In this document: positions 8,861 to 19,818 of the stretch, piece by piece
Numbering within the stretch: position 1 is the first letter of the stretch
Layout of the letters: every line of letters starts with the position of its first letter
NCBI RefSeq assembly: GCF_016804325.1
Contig: NZ_CP043627.1
Coordinates: 1,356,001-1,420,000 of the forward strand
DNA from: Methylobacterium aquaticum
GTDB taxonomy: Bacteria; Pseudomonadota; Alphaproteobacteria; Rhizobiales; Beijerinckiaceae
Length of the DNA: 64,000 bases
Reading direction: 5' to 3'
The notes under the pieces: model-generated
What the model was told of the DNA's origin: nothing
What the model saw: the letters and a program-made list of their open reading frames with translations, nothing else
The model's database searches: none
Made by a program: the position numbers and the translations under genes

Positions 8861-8912
8861 CGAAAATTCGAGAACGGAACCAACGGTCGTTTCCAGCGAC
8901 CGTCGGTATAAC
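8801..8912 (+). repeat. Dispersed ~110-bp repeat, copy 1
   Basis: The sequence from GCTGACGCACCGG to CGGTATAAC matches 19707-19818 over its whole length (shared GACCCATCTCG, GGCTTGACG/GGCTCGACGG, AATTCGAG, CGGAACC and TCGGTAT). It contains a palindrome AATT-CGAG/CTCG-AATT. This copy overlaps the end of the 8579-8860 gene. Confidence 0.8.
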
Positions 8913-8937
8913 GCCCCCGTCACGGAGATAGCCCGGT

Positions 8938-9807
8938 ATGGATCAGGTCCTGCCGCCCGCCCTGCGGGCGAGCGCCTCCGCGTTGCGTCCCCCGCCCTTG
9001 CGCGCGACGAGCCACAGCCGTGCGGAGGCCGAGGTCTGGGCCGAGCTGCGCGCCGAGGCGGAGGCGGCCCTGATCGAGGAGCCGCTCTATGCCGGGATCA
9101 TCCAGGCGACGATCCTCGACCAGCGGGGTCTCGCCCAGGCCTTCGCCTACCGCCTCGCCCACCGGCTCGGCGACGGCGACCTCGCCCGGCTGGCGATGCG
9201 CGACCTCTGCCTCGCCGCCTTCGAGGCCGATCCGCAAACCGGCGCCCACGCGGTGCGCGACCTGATCGCGATCCGCGAGCGCGACCCGACCTGCCGCCGC
9301 TTCCTCGACCCGTTCCTGTTCTACAAGGGGCTGGCCGCCCTCGAAGGCTACCGCGTCGCCCACTGGCTCTGGCACCAGGGCCGGATGACGCTCGCCCTCC
9401 ACGTCCAGAGCCGGATCTCGGAGGTGTTCGGCTGCGACATCCATCCGGCAGCGCGGATCGGCTCGGGGGTGTTCATCGACCACGCCACCGGGGTCGTCAT
9501 CGGCGAGACCACGGTGATCGCCGACGACGTGTCGATCCTCCAATCGGTGACGCTCGGCGGCAACGGCAAGGAGAGCGGCGACCGTCACCCGAAGATCGAG
9601 CGCGGCGTGCTGCTCAGCGTCGGCGCCAAGGTGCTCGGCAACATCCGGGTCGGGGAAGGCGCCAAGGTCGCGGCCGCCGCGGTGGTGCTCCACGAGGTGC
9701 CGCCCCACACCACCGTGGCGGGCGTACCGGCCCGGGTCGTGTCGCGCATCCCCCGCAACGAGGAGCCGGCCCTGACCATGGACCAGTTCTTCGGCGACGG
9801 GATCTGA
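8938..9807 (+). CDS. cysE: Serine O-acetyltransferase
   Basis: Makes O-acetylserine from serine and acetyl-CoA, the carbon precursor for cysteine. The 289-residue protein has the helical N-terminal domain (about 25-165), then the left-handed parallel beta-helix with hexapeptide repeats (about 175-265), including DIHPAARIG, DHATGVVIGET, and the active-site loop VTLGGNGKESGDRHP. It ends with a short acidic tail. It lies directly upstream of the encapsulin shell and cysteine desulfurase. Serine acetyltransferase is a known companion of family 2 encapsulin operons. It may be a second, dedicated copy beside a housekeeping CysE. Confidence 0.92.
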   Translation: MDQVLPPALRASASALRPPPLRATSHSRAEAEVWAELRAEAEAALIEEPLYAGIIQATILDQRGLAQAFAYRLAHRLGDGDLARLAMRDLCLAAFEADPQTGAHAVRDLIAIRERDPTCRRFLDPFLFYKGLAALEGYRVAHWLWHQGRMTLALHVQSRISEVFGCDIHPAARIGSGVFIDHATGVVIGETTVIADDVSILQSVTLGGNGKESGDRHPKIERGVLLSVGAKVLGNIRVGEGAKVAAAAVVLHEVPPHTTVAGVPARVVSRIPRNEEPALTMDQFFGDGI

Positions 9808-10215
9808 CGGGCGCCGCGTCCGCCGTACCGGAGACGGGCGATCGCGCGGGCACGACACGATCGCACCCGCGGAGAAATCCATTTTACGAAAACCGCTATG
9901 TCGAGGCCGTTCTCATCTGCTGGGTGACGCAATGAAAACAGGAACATCCCGGCGCAGCGATAAAGGAAAAAACATTCTATTGACCCTCGGGCCTGCCGGC
10001 CGCTATCGCTGGGTCAGCGAGACGGCGGGCGGCCCAGCATTCACCAGTGGCCGCCGCCCTCGCCCCTGTCGAGATGCTGCGCCGGGCAAGATCGTCGGTC
10101 GTCGATGTCTTGCTACGACTTGTCATTCCATGCGGACGACGATGATTGCCGGCGTCTTTCTGTGCGCAATGCCGGGCCGCGATCGGGTCCTACGGCAACA
10201 CGGAGACGAAATACG
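9808..10215. promoter_or_regulatory. Intergenic region before encapsulin gene
   Basis: About 400 bp between cysE and the shell gene with no supported ORF. A local dip in GC around 9930-9985 (GATAAAGGAAAAAACATTCTATTGACC) is the most promoter-like stretch. The shell gene may therefore have its own promoter in addition to read-through from cysE. Confidence 0.35.
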
Positions 10216-11593
10216 ATGAGCGGACCGGGTTTGAGCGTCAGCGCCTCAGCCGCACGCAACCTCGCCACCGCGACCGTCACCTCGGTCCAGAACGCGGCCA
10301 ACACGCCGCGCTTCCTTCTGCGGCTCCTGCCCTTCGTCGACGTCGCGGGCGGCGTCTACCGGGTCAACCGCCGCGCCGTCGTGCTGGCGAAGGCCGGCCG
10401 CATCGATGTCGCGGCCGAGGGCGAGACCCGGGCGGTCAAGGCCGGGTCCCTGCGCGCCGTGCCGCTGTTCAGCCGCCTCGGAGACGCCGAGCTGGCGGCT
10501 CTGGCGGGCAGGTTCACCGAGAGCCGCCATCAGGCCGGCGAGGTCATCGCCGAGGAGGGCTCGACCGGGCGCAGCCTCGTCGTGGTCGCCGACGGCACCG
10601 TCGAGCTGACCCTGTCGGGCCCCTACAAGGGCCGCCTGCGCCAGGGGCTCGCGACCCGCGGCGACCATTTCGGCGACGGCGACCTCGTCGGCGAGCCCGG
10701 CCCCGCCCCGGCCGTCAAGGCGCTCTCGGCGGTGACCCTGCTCACCCTCGACCGCGCCGCGATCGAGGACGAGGCCATCGCCGCGCGCATCGCCCAGCAC
10801 CGCGAGGAGCGCGACCGGCTGAAGGGCCACACCAATTCCCACGGCGAGCAGGGCATCGAACTGCTGGCGGTCCATGCCGGCGAGCCGCGCCTGCCGACCA
10901 CCTTCGTCGATTACGAACTCGATCCGCGCGAGTATCATCTCTCGACGATCCAGACGATCCTCAACACCCATACCCGCGTCACCGACCTCTACTCCAACGA
11001 GATCGACCAGCTGCGCGAGCAGATCCGCCTCACGGTCGATGCCGTGAAGGAGCGCGAGGAGTGGGAGCTGCTCAACAACTCGCAGTTCGGCCTGCTCCAC
11101 GAGGTCGCGCCGCGCCAGCGCATCCCGACCCGCGGCGGTCCCCCCACCCCGGACGACCTCGACGAGCTGCTGACCCTGGTGTGGAAGAAGCCCGCCTTCT
11201 TCGTCGCCCATCCCCGCGCCATCGCGGCCTTCGGCCGGGAGGCGACCCGGCGCGGCGTGCCGCCGGTGGTGGTGCACCTGTTCGGCGCGCCGTTCATCAC
11301 CTGGCGCGGCGTGCCGCTGGTGCCGAGCGACAAGCTGCCGATCGACATCGACCCGGCGACCGGGGCCCAGACCACCTCGATCCTGCTGCTGCGCGTCGGC
11401 GAGGGCGAGCAGGGCGTGGTCGGCCTGCACAAGTCGGGCGTGACCGGCGAGATCGAGCCCGGCCTGTCGGTGCGCTACATGGGCACCAACGACCACTCGA
11501 TCGCCTCGCACCTCGTGACCCGCTACTTCTCGGCCGCGGTGCTGGTCGAGGACGCGATCGCCCGTCTCGATAACGTGCTGCTCGGCAACTACC

Positions 11594-11607
<14 letters not shown>
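10216..11607 (+). CDS. Family 2B encapsulin shell protein with cNMP-binding domain
   Basis: Self-assembling HK97-fold protein that forms an icosahedral nanocompartment. Of 463 residues, the N-terminal arm (1-70) is followed by an inserted cyclic-nucleotide-binding domain (about 75-170: PLFSRLGDAELAALA, then a GEVIAEEGSTG turn and GDHFGDGDLVGE phosphate-binding-like loop), then the capsid fold (about 195-463, with LPTTFVDYELDPREYHLSTIQ and a late RYFSAAVLVEDAIARLDNV segment). The inserted domain defines subfamily 2B. The start at 10216 removes a low-complexity upstream extension. It overlaps the desulfurase gene by 14 bases, so shell and cargo are coupled. Whether it binds a nucleotide is not known; the loop lacks an obvious complete RxA motif. 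Confidence 0.9.
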
Positions 11608-13534
<1,927 letters not shown>

Positions 13535-13541
13535 AGCGTCG

Positions 13542-13576
13542 CGTCGCCCGGTCACCCGCCCGGTGACCGGGCGACG
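13542..13576 (+). terminator. Perfect 15-bp stem hairpin after desulfurase
   Basis: CGTCGCCCGGTCACC (13542-13556) pairs perfectly with GGTGACCGGGCGACG (13562-13576) across a 5-nt loop, 7 bp after the stop codon. No T-run follows, so it is a strong candidate 3' end structure rather than a textbook intrinsic terminator. Confidence 0.6.
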
Positions 13577-13630
13577 CTCCGGGGCGCGATGCGGCACCAT
13601 CGGCCATTCTCGACAGCGAAAGGCTGGACC

Positions 13631-14077
13631 ATGACCGGGGATCTCCATCGCAGCTCCCTGTATCGCAGCCCGATGTATCGCCGTGTGAACGACACGCGCG
13701 GCAAGCCGACCCGGACCCTGATCCGCGTATTCGTTCAGCCGGGCTCCCTCCCGACTACGATCGCGTATTACGAGCGGCTGCAGGGGCTCGAGCACGATGC
13801 CTTCTTCCCGTTTCCGCAGGTCGGCCTCTACCTCGCGATGGTCGGCTCGTTCCTGATCATCGAAGGCTCCGACGAAGACCTCGCCCCGTTCCGGCAGACG
13901 ACGGGCACGCTCCTGGTCGACGATGCCGAGCCGTACTACGCCAGGTTCCTGGCCGAGGGAGCGGAGATCCTCTGGCCGATTCGCGACGTTCCCACCGGTC
14001 GGGCGTTCAACGTCCGGCATCCCGACGGCAGCGTCATCGAGTATGTCCACCATCGGCCCGATTCCGAAGGGCGCTGA
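13631..14077 (+). CDS. VOC (glyoxalase/dioxygenase-like) superfamily protein
   Basis: 148 residues with a single vicinal-oxygen-chelate beta-alpha-beta module: RTLIRVFVQPGSLPTTIAYYER, a buried GLYLAMVGSFLIIEG strand, and the ending FNVRHPDGSVIEYVHH with the usual E-Y near the metal site. Members include glyoxalases, extradiol dioxygenases and antibiotic-binding proteins; no specific substrate can be assigned. ATG 13631 fits the domain start. It follows the encapsulin operon terminator and appears to be a separate unit. Confidence 0.7.
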   Translation: MTGDLHRSSLYRSPMYRRVNDTRGKPTRTLIRVFVQPGSLPTTIAYYERLQGLEHDAFFPFPQVGLYLAMVGSFLIIEGSDEDLAPFRQTTGTLLVDDAEPYYARFLAEGAEILWPIRDVPTGRAFNVRHPDGSVIEYVHHRPDSEGR

Positions 14078-14981
14078 CGACGGACGGTCCTGCCCTGTCG
14101 CGTGCAAGGTGGCCCCATATCGCCCACGCGCCTTTGGGCAGGACGGCTGCCGCATTCTGCGCCTGGGCGCCATCCCGGCCCCGGGCCGGCGCATGGTCGC
14201 CAGTTTGCTGCGTATCATGGGCCGTGCCCACGAGCGCCGCTTCGGCAACTTCCACCGCGGCCTCGACCGCGCCGCCCGGTCGCCCCACGCCGGCGCCCGC
14301 ATCCTGCTCGGGCAGCCGATCACGCCGTTCGCGCCGCGCGGCCCGATGGGGCTGAGCCTCGCCGACACGATCGAGCAGCGCTCGGGGTACCCTCGAGGTC
14401 GAACGCGTCCACCAGCGACGATGGGCGACCCAGAATGAGGCCCGACACGATCTGCTCGCTAACCATCGACGACGACAATCGACAGCGCCTCCATTCGGTT
14501 CTCGGCTACATCACGCCCGCGCAAGCCGATCGGAACGCAGGATAGACCCCGTATTCGCAAAAACTGATAATAATTCGAATATTGAGAGCGATATGCTAGC
14601 GGAATTTATGGTATTTACATGATTTATTTCGTGCACCACATGCTTGGCAAGCTCTGATCATAATCAAATATTTATGACATATTCTATTCCACTGGAGAGA
14701 GGAGCCCCTTCCTGATTCCGAGTGAGATTCCCCCGGCAGCCTTCCCCCCCTCAAGCCCGGGTGCAGGTCTCCCCCGCCGGCGTGCTCAGCACACTTGCGT
14801 TGGCAGGCCAAACCACTTCGTCCGCCGAGGTTGTCGTTTTGTCGCAGATTTTTGCAGCAAAACCGGCAGCCACTTTTGCGAAATCTGCTTAGGACGACCG
14901 CAACGGTCGAGCACGACCACGCCCGGCCCATCTCCCCACCCCCGTTCGGCCTGGAGGCGGGCCGGCAACCGGGGAGGAACC
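14078..14981. other. Gene-poor stretch with AT-rich patch
   Basis: No convincing gene in about 900 bp. 14546-14700 is strikingly AT-rich (runs such as AATAATTCGAATATTGAG and CATAATCAAATATTTATGAC) against the 70% GC background. It is followed by the dispersed repeat copy at 14795-14858 and by TTTTGCGAAATCTGCTTAGG. It looks like a remnant of transferred DNA or a repeat scar. Confidence 0.5.
14795..14858. repeat. Dispersed ~60-bp repeat, copy B (inverted)
   Basis: Inverted relative of 436-495: the reverse complement shares AAAAATCTGCGACAAAAC and GGCCTGCC-ACGCAA. Confidence 0.5.
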
Positions 14982-15629
14982 ATGAGCGCCTTCTTCAGCG
15001 CGAGCCACCGCCGCCTGCAGGACGAGCACGGCACGCGCGCCCTCGCCGACCGGCTGGAGGCGCACGCCCGTGCCAGCTTCGAGCCGCCGGATCGCGACCT
15101 CATCCAGGCGGCCACGATGGTCTTCGTCAGCACCGTGGATGGAAGCGGGCAGCCCACCGTGTCGTACAAGGGCGGCGCGCCCGGCTTCATCCGGGTCACC
15201 GGACCGAACGAGCTGATCTTCCCGAGCTACGACGGAAACGGCATGTTCCTGTCGCTCGGCAATCTCGGCGAGAACCCGCGCATCGGACTGCTCTTCATCG
15301 ATTTCGAGCATCCGAACCGGCTGCGGGTCCACGGCAGGGCGGCGCTCGCCGACGATCCGGCCCTGCTCGGCCTCTATCCGGGGGCGGACCACGTCGTCCG
15401 GGTGACGGCCGAGCAGATCTTCGTGAATTGCGGCCGCTACATCCACCAGAGCGGCGGCGCAACGCTCTCGCCGCACCTGCCCGATGCATCGGGCCAGCAG
15501 CCCTTTCCGGCCTGGAAGCGCATCGACATCTTCGCGGGCGCCCTGCCGGAAGGCGACGACCGGGAGGTGGCCCGCAAGGGCGGGACGATCCCGCTCGACG
15601 CCTATCGCGGCGAGGCCGACCCGGCCTGA
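14982..15629 (+). CDS. Pyridoxamine 5'-phosphate oxidase-like flavoprotein
   Basis: 215 residues of the PNPOx-like split-barrel family, which bind FMN, F420 or haem. The barrel starts with TMVFVSTVDGSGQPTVSYKG (about 46-65) and has the conserved NPRIGLLFIDF strand (about 98-110) and RVHGRA. No residue pattern identifies it as the true PdxH. ATG 14982 follows GGGGAGGAACC. It ends 6 bp from the convergent GNAT gene. Confidence 0.8.
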   Translation: MSAFFSASHRRLQDEHGTRALADRLEAHARASFEPPDRDLIQAATMVFVSTVDGSGQPTVSYKGGAPGFIRVTGPNELIFPSYDGNGMFLSLGNLGENPRIGLLFIDFEHPNRLRVHGRAALADDPALLGLYPGADHVVRVTAEQIFVNCGRYIHQSGGATLSPHLPDASGQQPFPAWKRIDIFAGALPEGDDREVARKGGTIPLDAYRGEADPA

Positions 15630-15635
15630 TCGGCC

Positions 15636-16135
15636 TCACGCCCCGCCGACGACGCTGCCTCCGGCCTCGGCCAAAGCTCCCTCGCGCAGTTCGAGCGCGA
15701 GGAACCGCCCCGGATCGACCGGGCCCGGCAGGGTCAGCTTGCGCGGGGGCAGCACCCGGAAACCGAACCGGGCGTAGTAGGGCGCATCGCCGACCAGGAT
15801 GACGAGGCCGTGGCCTCCGGCCCGGGCGGCGTCGAGGGAGGCGCGCATCAAGGCACCGCCGATGCCGCGGCTGCCGAAGGCCGGATCGACCGTCAGGGGG
15901 CCGAGCACCAGGAGCGGGCTCGCGCCCGCCCGGGCCGGCGAAACCCGGATCGAGCCGACGAGCAGCGTGCCGACGAGCGCCGTGAACGAGAGGTCGGACA
16001 GATGGGCGACGCCCTCGCGCAGCCGGAAGGCGGTGCGGGCATAGCGCCCGGGCCGAAGGCGCGCTCGTGCAGGCGCTCGATGGCGTCGTGGTCGCGCGGG
16101 GTCTCGGGCCGGATGACGAGGGGAAGCGTGGTCAC
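15636..16135 (-). pseudogene. GNAT N-acetyltransferase (YhbS-like), frameshifted
   Basis: The start (GTG 16135) encodes LVIRPETPRDHDAIERLHERAFGPG, the normal beginning of a GNAT protein. The rest of the domain, including LLVLGPLTVDPAFGSRGIGGALM (acetyl-CoA loop) and GDAPYYARFGF, continues in another frame to the stop at 15636. One missing base near 16046-16050 (expected GGC CGC TAT, observed GGCGCTAT) restores a full-length protein. The substrate is unknown. Confidence 0.8.
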
Positions 16136-16460
16136 GGGGGCACACTCGGGGCAGGGCGTCGGATGGGATGGGCGGATCGATCAGCCGATCCGTCGTCGCG
16201 CCTCTGCCCTCGGGGCCATCGCTCGTCTCCCGGCGGGCGCCTCGCCCGCGCCGGGCAAAGATCGCCCGCTGCGGGCGCCATAGCAGCGCCGGGCTGTGAG
16301 TGCAAACCGCCGGTGGCACGCCCCTCGCATCATCGGCGCATGCAGGCCCCTCATCTCAGGCCGCGGGCGCTCGGTCTCAGGCCGCGGGCGCTTGCCTTGA
16401 GGTCGGTCTTGCGGGTTAGCTGAGCGTGGAACGCCTCAAAGGTCCGGGAATGACGCCACA
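16136..16460. promoter_or_regulatory. Divergent intergenic region before amino-acid importer
   Basis: 325 bp between the GNAT gene and the importer operon. It contains a 21-bp spaced tandem repeat: TCTCAGGCCGCGGGCGCT at 16354-16371 and again at 16375-16392. This may be an operator pair for the importer. No gene is seen. Confidence 0.4.
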
Positions 16461-17315
16461 ATGACGATCAGGTCTGCTTTCGCCCTCGCCCTGACCCTCG
16501 CCCTCGGCTCCGCCGGGGCGGCCCGGGCCGACGACGCGGTACCGGCGACGGTGAGGATCGCCACCGAGGGCGCCTACGCGCCCTACAACTTCACCAAGCC
16601 CGACGGCACCCTCGACGGCTACGAGATCGAGCTCGGCCGCGAGATCTGCGCCCGCGCCAAGCTGAAATGCGAGTTCGTGGCCCAGGACTGGGACGGCGTC
16701 GTGCCGGGCCTCAACGCCAAGAAGTTCGACGCCATCATGTCGGGCATGACCATCACCGACGCGCGGCTGAAGGTGGTGGACTTCACCAAGCCCTATAGCG
16801 GCGATTCCTCGGGCTTCGCGGTCGACCGCAACGGCCCGCTGGCCAAGCTCCCCCTCGACGGCCAGAAGTTCAGCCTGATGGACGAGGCCGAGGCGACGAA
16901 GGCCCTCGACGCGATCAAGCCGCTCCTCAAGGGCAAGACCGTCGGCGTCCAGGTCTCGACCATCCACGCCGCCTTCATGGACAAGTACCTCAAGGGCACC
17001 GTCGAGGTGCGCGAGTACAAGACCACCGAGCAGCACGACCTCGACCTCGCCGCCGGCCGCCTCGACGCGATCTTCGCCAACGACGCCCCCTTGCGGGCCA
17101 CCGCCGAGAAGCCGGAATTCGCCGATACGGTGAAGCTGGCCGGTCCCCGCTTCCGCGGCGGCATCCTCGGCCGCGGCGTGGCGATGGGCCTGCGCAAGGG
17201 CGAGACCAAGCTGAAGGCGCGGCTCGACGAGGGCATCGACGCGGTGATCGCCGACGGCACCCTGAAGAAGCTGTCGCTCAAGTGGTTCAAGGCCGACCTG
17301 ACCCCGCAGGGCTGA
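16461..17315 (+). CDS. Polar amino-acid ABC transporter, periplasmic binding protein
   Basis: 284 residues with a Sec signal peptide (cleavage after AARA, about residue 23) and the family 3 solute-binding fold: VRIATEGAYAPYNF at the start of the mature protein, GYEIELGREICAR, DAIMSGMTIT and late GVAMGLRKGE. The closest known types are lysine/arginine/ornithine, histidine and opine-binding proteins. It is first in a four-gene operon with two permeases and an ATPase, all on the plus strand with overlaps or short gaps. Its specificity is probably basic amino acids or opine-like compounds, but this is inferred. Confidence 0.88.
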   Translation: MTIRSAFALALTLALGSAGAARADDAVPATVRIATEGAYAPYNFTKPDGTLDGYEIELGREICARAKLKCEFVAQDWDGVVPGLNAKKFDAIMSGMTITDARLKVVDFTKPYSGDSSGFAVDRNGPLAKLPLDGQKFSLMDEAEATKALDAIKPLLKGKTVGVQVSTIHAAFMDKYLKGTVEVREYKTTEQHDLDLAAGRLDAIFANDAPLRATAEKPEFADTVKLAGPRFRGGILGRGVAMGLRKGETKLKARLDEGIDAVIADGTLKKLSLKWFKADLTPQG

Positions 17316-17346
17316 TGGCAAACGAGCGAAAGGGGGCCGGATCCGC

Positions 17347-18051
17347 GTGAGTGCCTTCACCCTTCTCGGCTTCGGCCCCGGCGGCTGGGGCGGCGCGCTG
17401 CTGCTCGCCGCCGGCACTACGCTGGCGCTGGCCCTGTGCGGCTTCCTCCTCGGGGCCGTGCTCGGGGGCCTGGCGGCCAGCGCCAAGCTCTCCGGCCTCC
17501 TGCCCCTGCGGCTTGCCGCCGACGGCTACACCACGCTGCTCCGCGGCGTGCCCGACCTGCTGGTGATCTACCTCCTGTACTTTGGCGGCAGCGCGGCGCT
17601 CGGCAGCATCGCAGGGTTGTTCGGCGTCACCGGCTTCGTCGGGGTGCCGGCCTTCGCGGTCGGCGTCGCGGCGCTCGGGATCATCTCGGGCGCCTATCAG
17701 GCCGAGGTGTTTCGCGGCGCCTACCTCGCCCTCGACCGCGGGCAGATCGAGGCCGCCCGGGCGGTGGGCATGCATCGCGGGCTGATCCTGCGCCGGGTCG
17801 TGGCACCGCTGGTCGCCCGCGACGCCCTCCCCGGCCTCGGCAACGTCTGGCAGATCCTGCTCAAGGATTCGGCGCTGGTTTCGGTGACGGGCCTCGTCGA
17901 GCTGCTGCGCCAGGCCCAGGTCGGCGCCGGCTCCACCCGCCAGCCCTTCACCTTCTACCTTGCGGCCGGCGCCCTCTACCTCGCCATCACCTCGCTCTCG
18001 ACCTGGGGTTTTTCGCGGGCCGAGGCCCATGCCCGCCGGGGGACCCGATGA
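17347..18051 (+). CDS. Polar amino-acid ABC transporter permease (HisQ/OccQ-like)
   Basis: 234-residue inner-membrane permease of the HisQM type, with five hydrophobic segments and the EAA loop (QIEAARAVGMHRGLILRRV, about residues 136-154) that docks on the ATPase. GTG 17347 is used, 31 bp after the binding-protein stop. The end overlaps the second permease by ATGA. Confidence 0.87.
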   Translation: MSAFTLLGFGPGGWGGALLLAAGTTLALALCGFLLGAVLGGLAASAKLSGLLPLRLAADGYTTLLRGVPDLLVIYLLYFGGSAALGSIAGLFGVTGFVGVPAFAVGVAALGIISGAYQAEVFRGAYLALDRGQIEAARAVGMHRGLILRRVVAPLVARDALPGLGNVWQILLKDSALVSVTGLVELLRQAQVGAGSTRQPFTFYLAAGALYLAITSLSTWGFSRAEAHARRGTR

Positions 18052-18758
18052 TCGACGTCGCGTTCCTCGACTCCACCATCCGCTCCCTGCTCGGCGGCGT
18101 GCCCCTCACCCTGAGCCTCACCGCCGGCTCGGTCGCGCTCGGCGGTGGGCTGGCCGCTCTTGCGGCCTGGGGCCGGCTCTCGAGCGTCGCGCCGGCGGAC
18201 TGGCTCGCCCGCCTCTACATCTTCGTGTTCCGCGGCACGCCGCTGCTCGTGCAGATCTTCCTGATCTATTACGGGCTCGGCCAGTTCCGCCCGACCCTCC
18301 AGGCCTGGGGCCTGTGGACCTTCTTCCGCGAGCCGTACTGGTGCGCGCTGCTGGCTCTGGCGCTGAATACGGGCGCCTACACGGCCGAGATCTTCCGGGG
18401 TGCCGTCCTGTCGGTGCCCTACGGGGCGCTCGTGGCAGGCCGGGCCTGCGGCATGCCGCGTCTCCTGCTGTTTCGCCGGGTCACCCTGCCGCTCGCCACC
18501 CGCCAGGCCCTGCCGGCCTACGGCAACGAGGTGATCTCGGTTGTCAAGGCGACCTCGCTGGCCTCCACCATCACGCTGATGGAGATCACCGGCATCGCCC
18601 AGAAGCTGATCGCCCAGAGCTTCCGGGCGCTGGAGGTCTTCGTCTGCGCCGGCGCCTTCTACCTCGCCCTCACCTTCATGATCATCGGGCTTCTGCGGCT
18701 CGCCGAGGCCCGGCTGTCGCCGGACCTGCGCCCGCGCCCGGTGGCCCGCCCCGCCTGA
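18048..18758 (+). CDS. Polar amino-acid ABC transporter permease (HisM/OccM-like)
   Basis: 236-residue partner permease. It has the VFRGTPLLVQIFLIYYGLGQ segment characteristic of HisM-type subunits (about residues 60-80) and the EAA loop LVAGRACGMPRLLLFRRV. It starts in the ATGA overlap with the first permease and precedes the ATPase by 14 bp. Confidence 0.87.
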   Translation: MIDVAFLDSTIRSLLGGVPLTLSLTAGSVALGGGLAALAAWGRLSSVAPADWLARLYIFVFRGTPLLVQIFLIYYGLGQFRPTLQAWGLWTFFREPYWCALLALALNTGAYTAEIFRGAVLSVPYGALVAGRACGMPRLLLFRRVTLPLATRQALPAYGNEVISVVKATSLASTITLMEITGIAQKLIAQSFRALEVFVCAGAFYLALTFMIIGLLRLAEARLSPDLRPRPVARPA

Positions 18759-18772
18759 TCCTGGAACCCGCC

Positions 18773-19555
18773 ATGCTGGCCCCCTCGCCCACCCGCCCCG
18801 AGGCCGTCGCGGTCCGCGACCTGCACAAGCATTTCGGACAGCTGGAGGTCCTGCGCGGCGTCTCGCTCTCGGCCCGCGAGGGCGAGGTGGTAGCGATCCT
18901 CGGCTCGTCCGGCTCCGGCAAGTCGACGCTGCTGCGCTGCATCAACCTGCTGGAGGTGCCGGAGGCCGGGGAGGTCGTGGTCGGCGACGAGGCGGTGGCC
19001 TGGCGCCCGCGCCGGGGCGGCCGGGTGCCGGCGGATACGAGGCAGGTCGACCGCATCCGCGCCCGGGTCGGCATGGTGTTCCAGAGCTTCAACCTCTGGT
19101 CCCACCGCACGGTGCTGGAGAACGTGATCGAGGCGCCGGTCCACGTGCTGGGGCGCCAGAAAGCCGACTGCATCGCCGAGGCCGAGGGGCTGCTCGCCAA
19201 GGTCGGCATCGCCGACAAGCGCGACCATTACCCGGCCCATCTCTCCGGCGGCCAGCAGCAGCGCGCCGCCATCGCCCGGGCGCTCGCGATGCATCCCCGC
19301 GTCCTGCTCTTCGACGAGCCGACCTCCGCCCTCGACCCCGAGCGCGTCGCCGAGGTGCTGCGGGTGATGCGGGCGCTCGCCGAGGAGGGCCGCACCATGC
19401 TCGTCGTCACCCACGAGATGGCGTTCGCCCGCGACGTCGCCCACCGGGTGGTCTTCCTGCACGAGGGCAGGATCCTGGAGGACGGCCCGTCCGAGCAGGT
19501 ATTCTCCGCGCCGACATCGGAGCGGTTCCGGCAGTTCCTGGCGCGGGGGGAGTGA
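18773..19555 (+). CDS. Polar amino-acid ABC transporter ATPase (HisP/GlnQ-like)
   Basis: 260 residues with Walker A GSSGSGKST, Q-loop VFQSFNLW, signature LSGGQQQRAAIARAL, Walker B VLLFDEPTSALDP and the switch histidine in VVTHEM. It energises the two permeases encoded just before it. An insertion after Walker A (WRPRRGGRVPADTRQVDRIR) is typical of HisP-like ATPases. Confidence 0.9.
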   Translation: MLAPSPTRPEAVAVRDLHKHFGQLEVLRGVSLSAREGEVVAILGSSGSGKSTLLRCINLLEVPEAGEVVVGDEAVAWRPRRGGRVPADTRQVDRIRARVGMVFQSFNLWSHRTVLENVIEAPVHVLGRQKADCIAEAEGLLAKVGIADKRDHYPAHLSGGQQQRAAIARALAMHPRVLLFDEPTSALDPERVAEVLRVMRALAEEGRTMLVVTHEMAFARDVAHRVVFLHEGRILEDGPSEQVFSAPTSERFRQFLARGE

Positions 19556-19706
19556 GGCTCGCACATTCTCCGACGAAGCGGATGCCGGTTCGTCGTGGGA
19601 ATTGCGGCAAGATGAAAGGCCGGGAGAGCGTCGCGACGGGCGGCGCCGGCTTTCCGCATCACGGGCCGGCGCCGCCCTCATCCCGGGCCTGTCTCGACGG
19701 CCCAGG

Positions 19707-19818
19707 ATGCCGACGCATCGGGCCGTCGACCCATCTCGGGTTTTCGAGGCCGAGCCAGGGGCTCGACGGCAATTCGAGGGCGGAACCCAGGGTTGTTTCC
19801 GACGATCCTCGGTATTAC
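19707..19818 (-). repeat. Dispersed ~110-bp repeat, copy 2
   Basis: Second copy of the 8801-8912 element. Here it fills the space between two convergent importer operons, and its end (GGTATTAC) contributes the stop codon of the betaine-binding protein on the minus strand. Confidence 0.8.

Noticed and set aside
14193..14438. Small open frame that vaguely resembles the loop of RND transporters (MGRAHERRFGNFHRGLDRA)
   Set aside because: The match is a dozen residues long, with no flanking transporter sequence, so it was not called.
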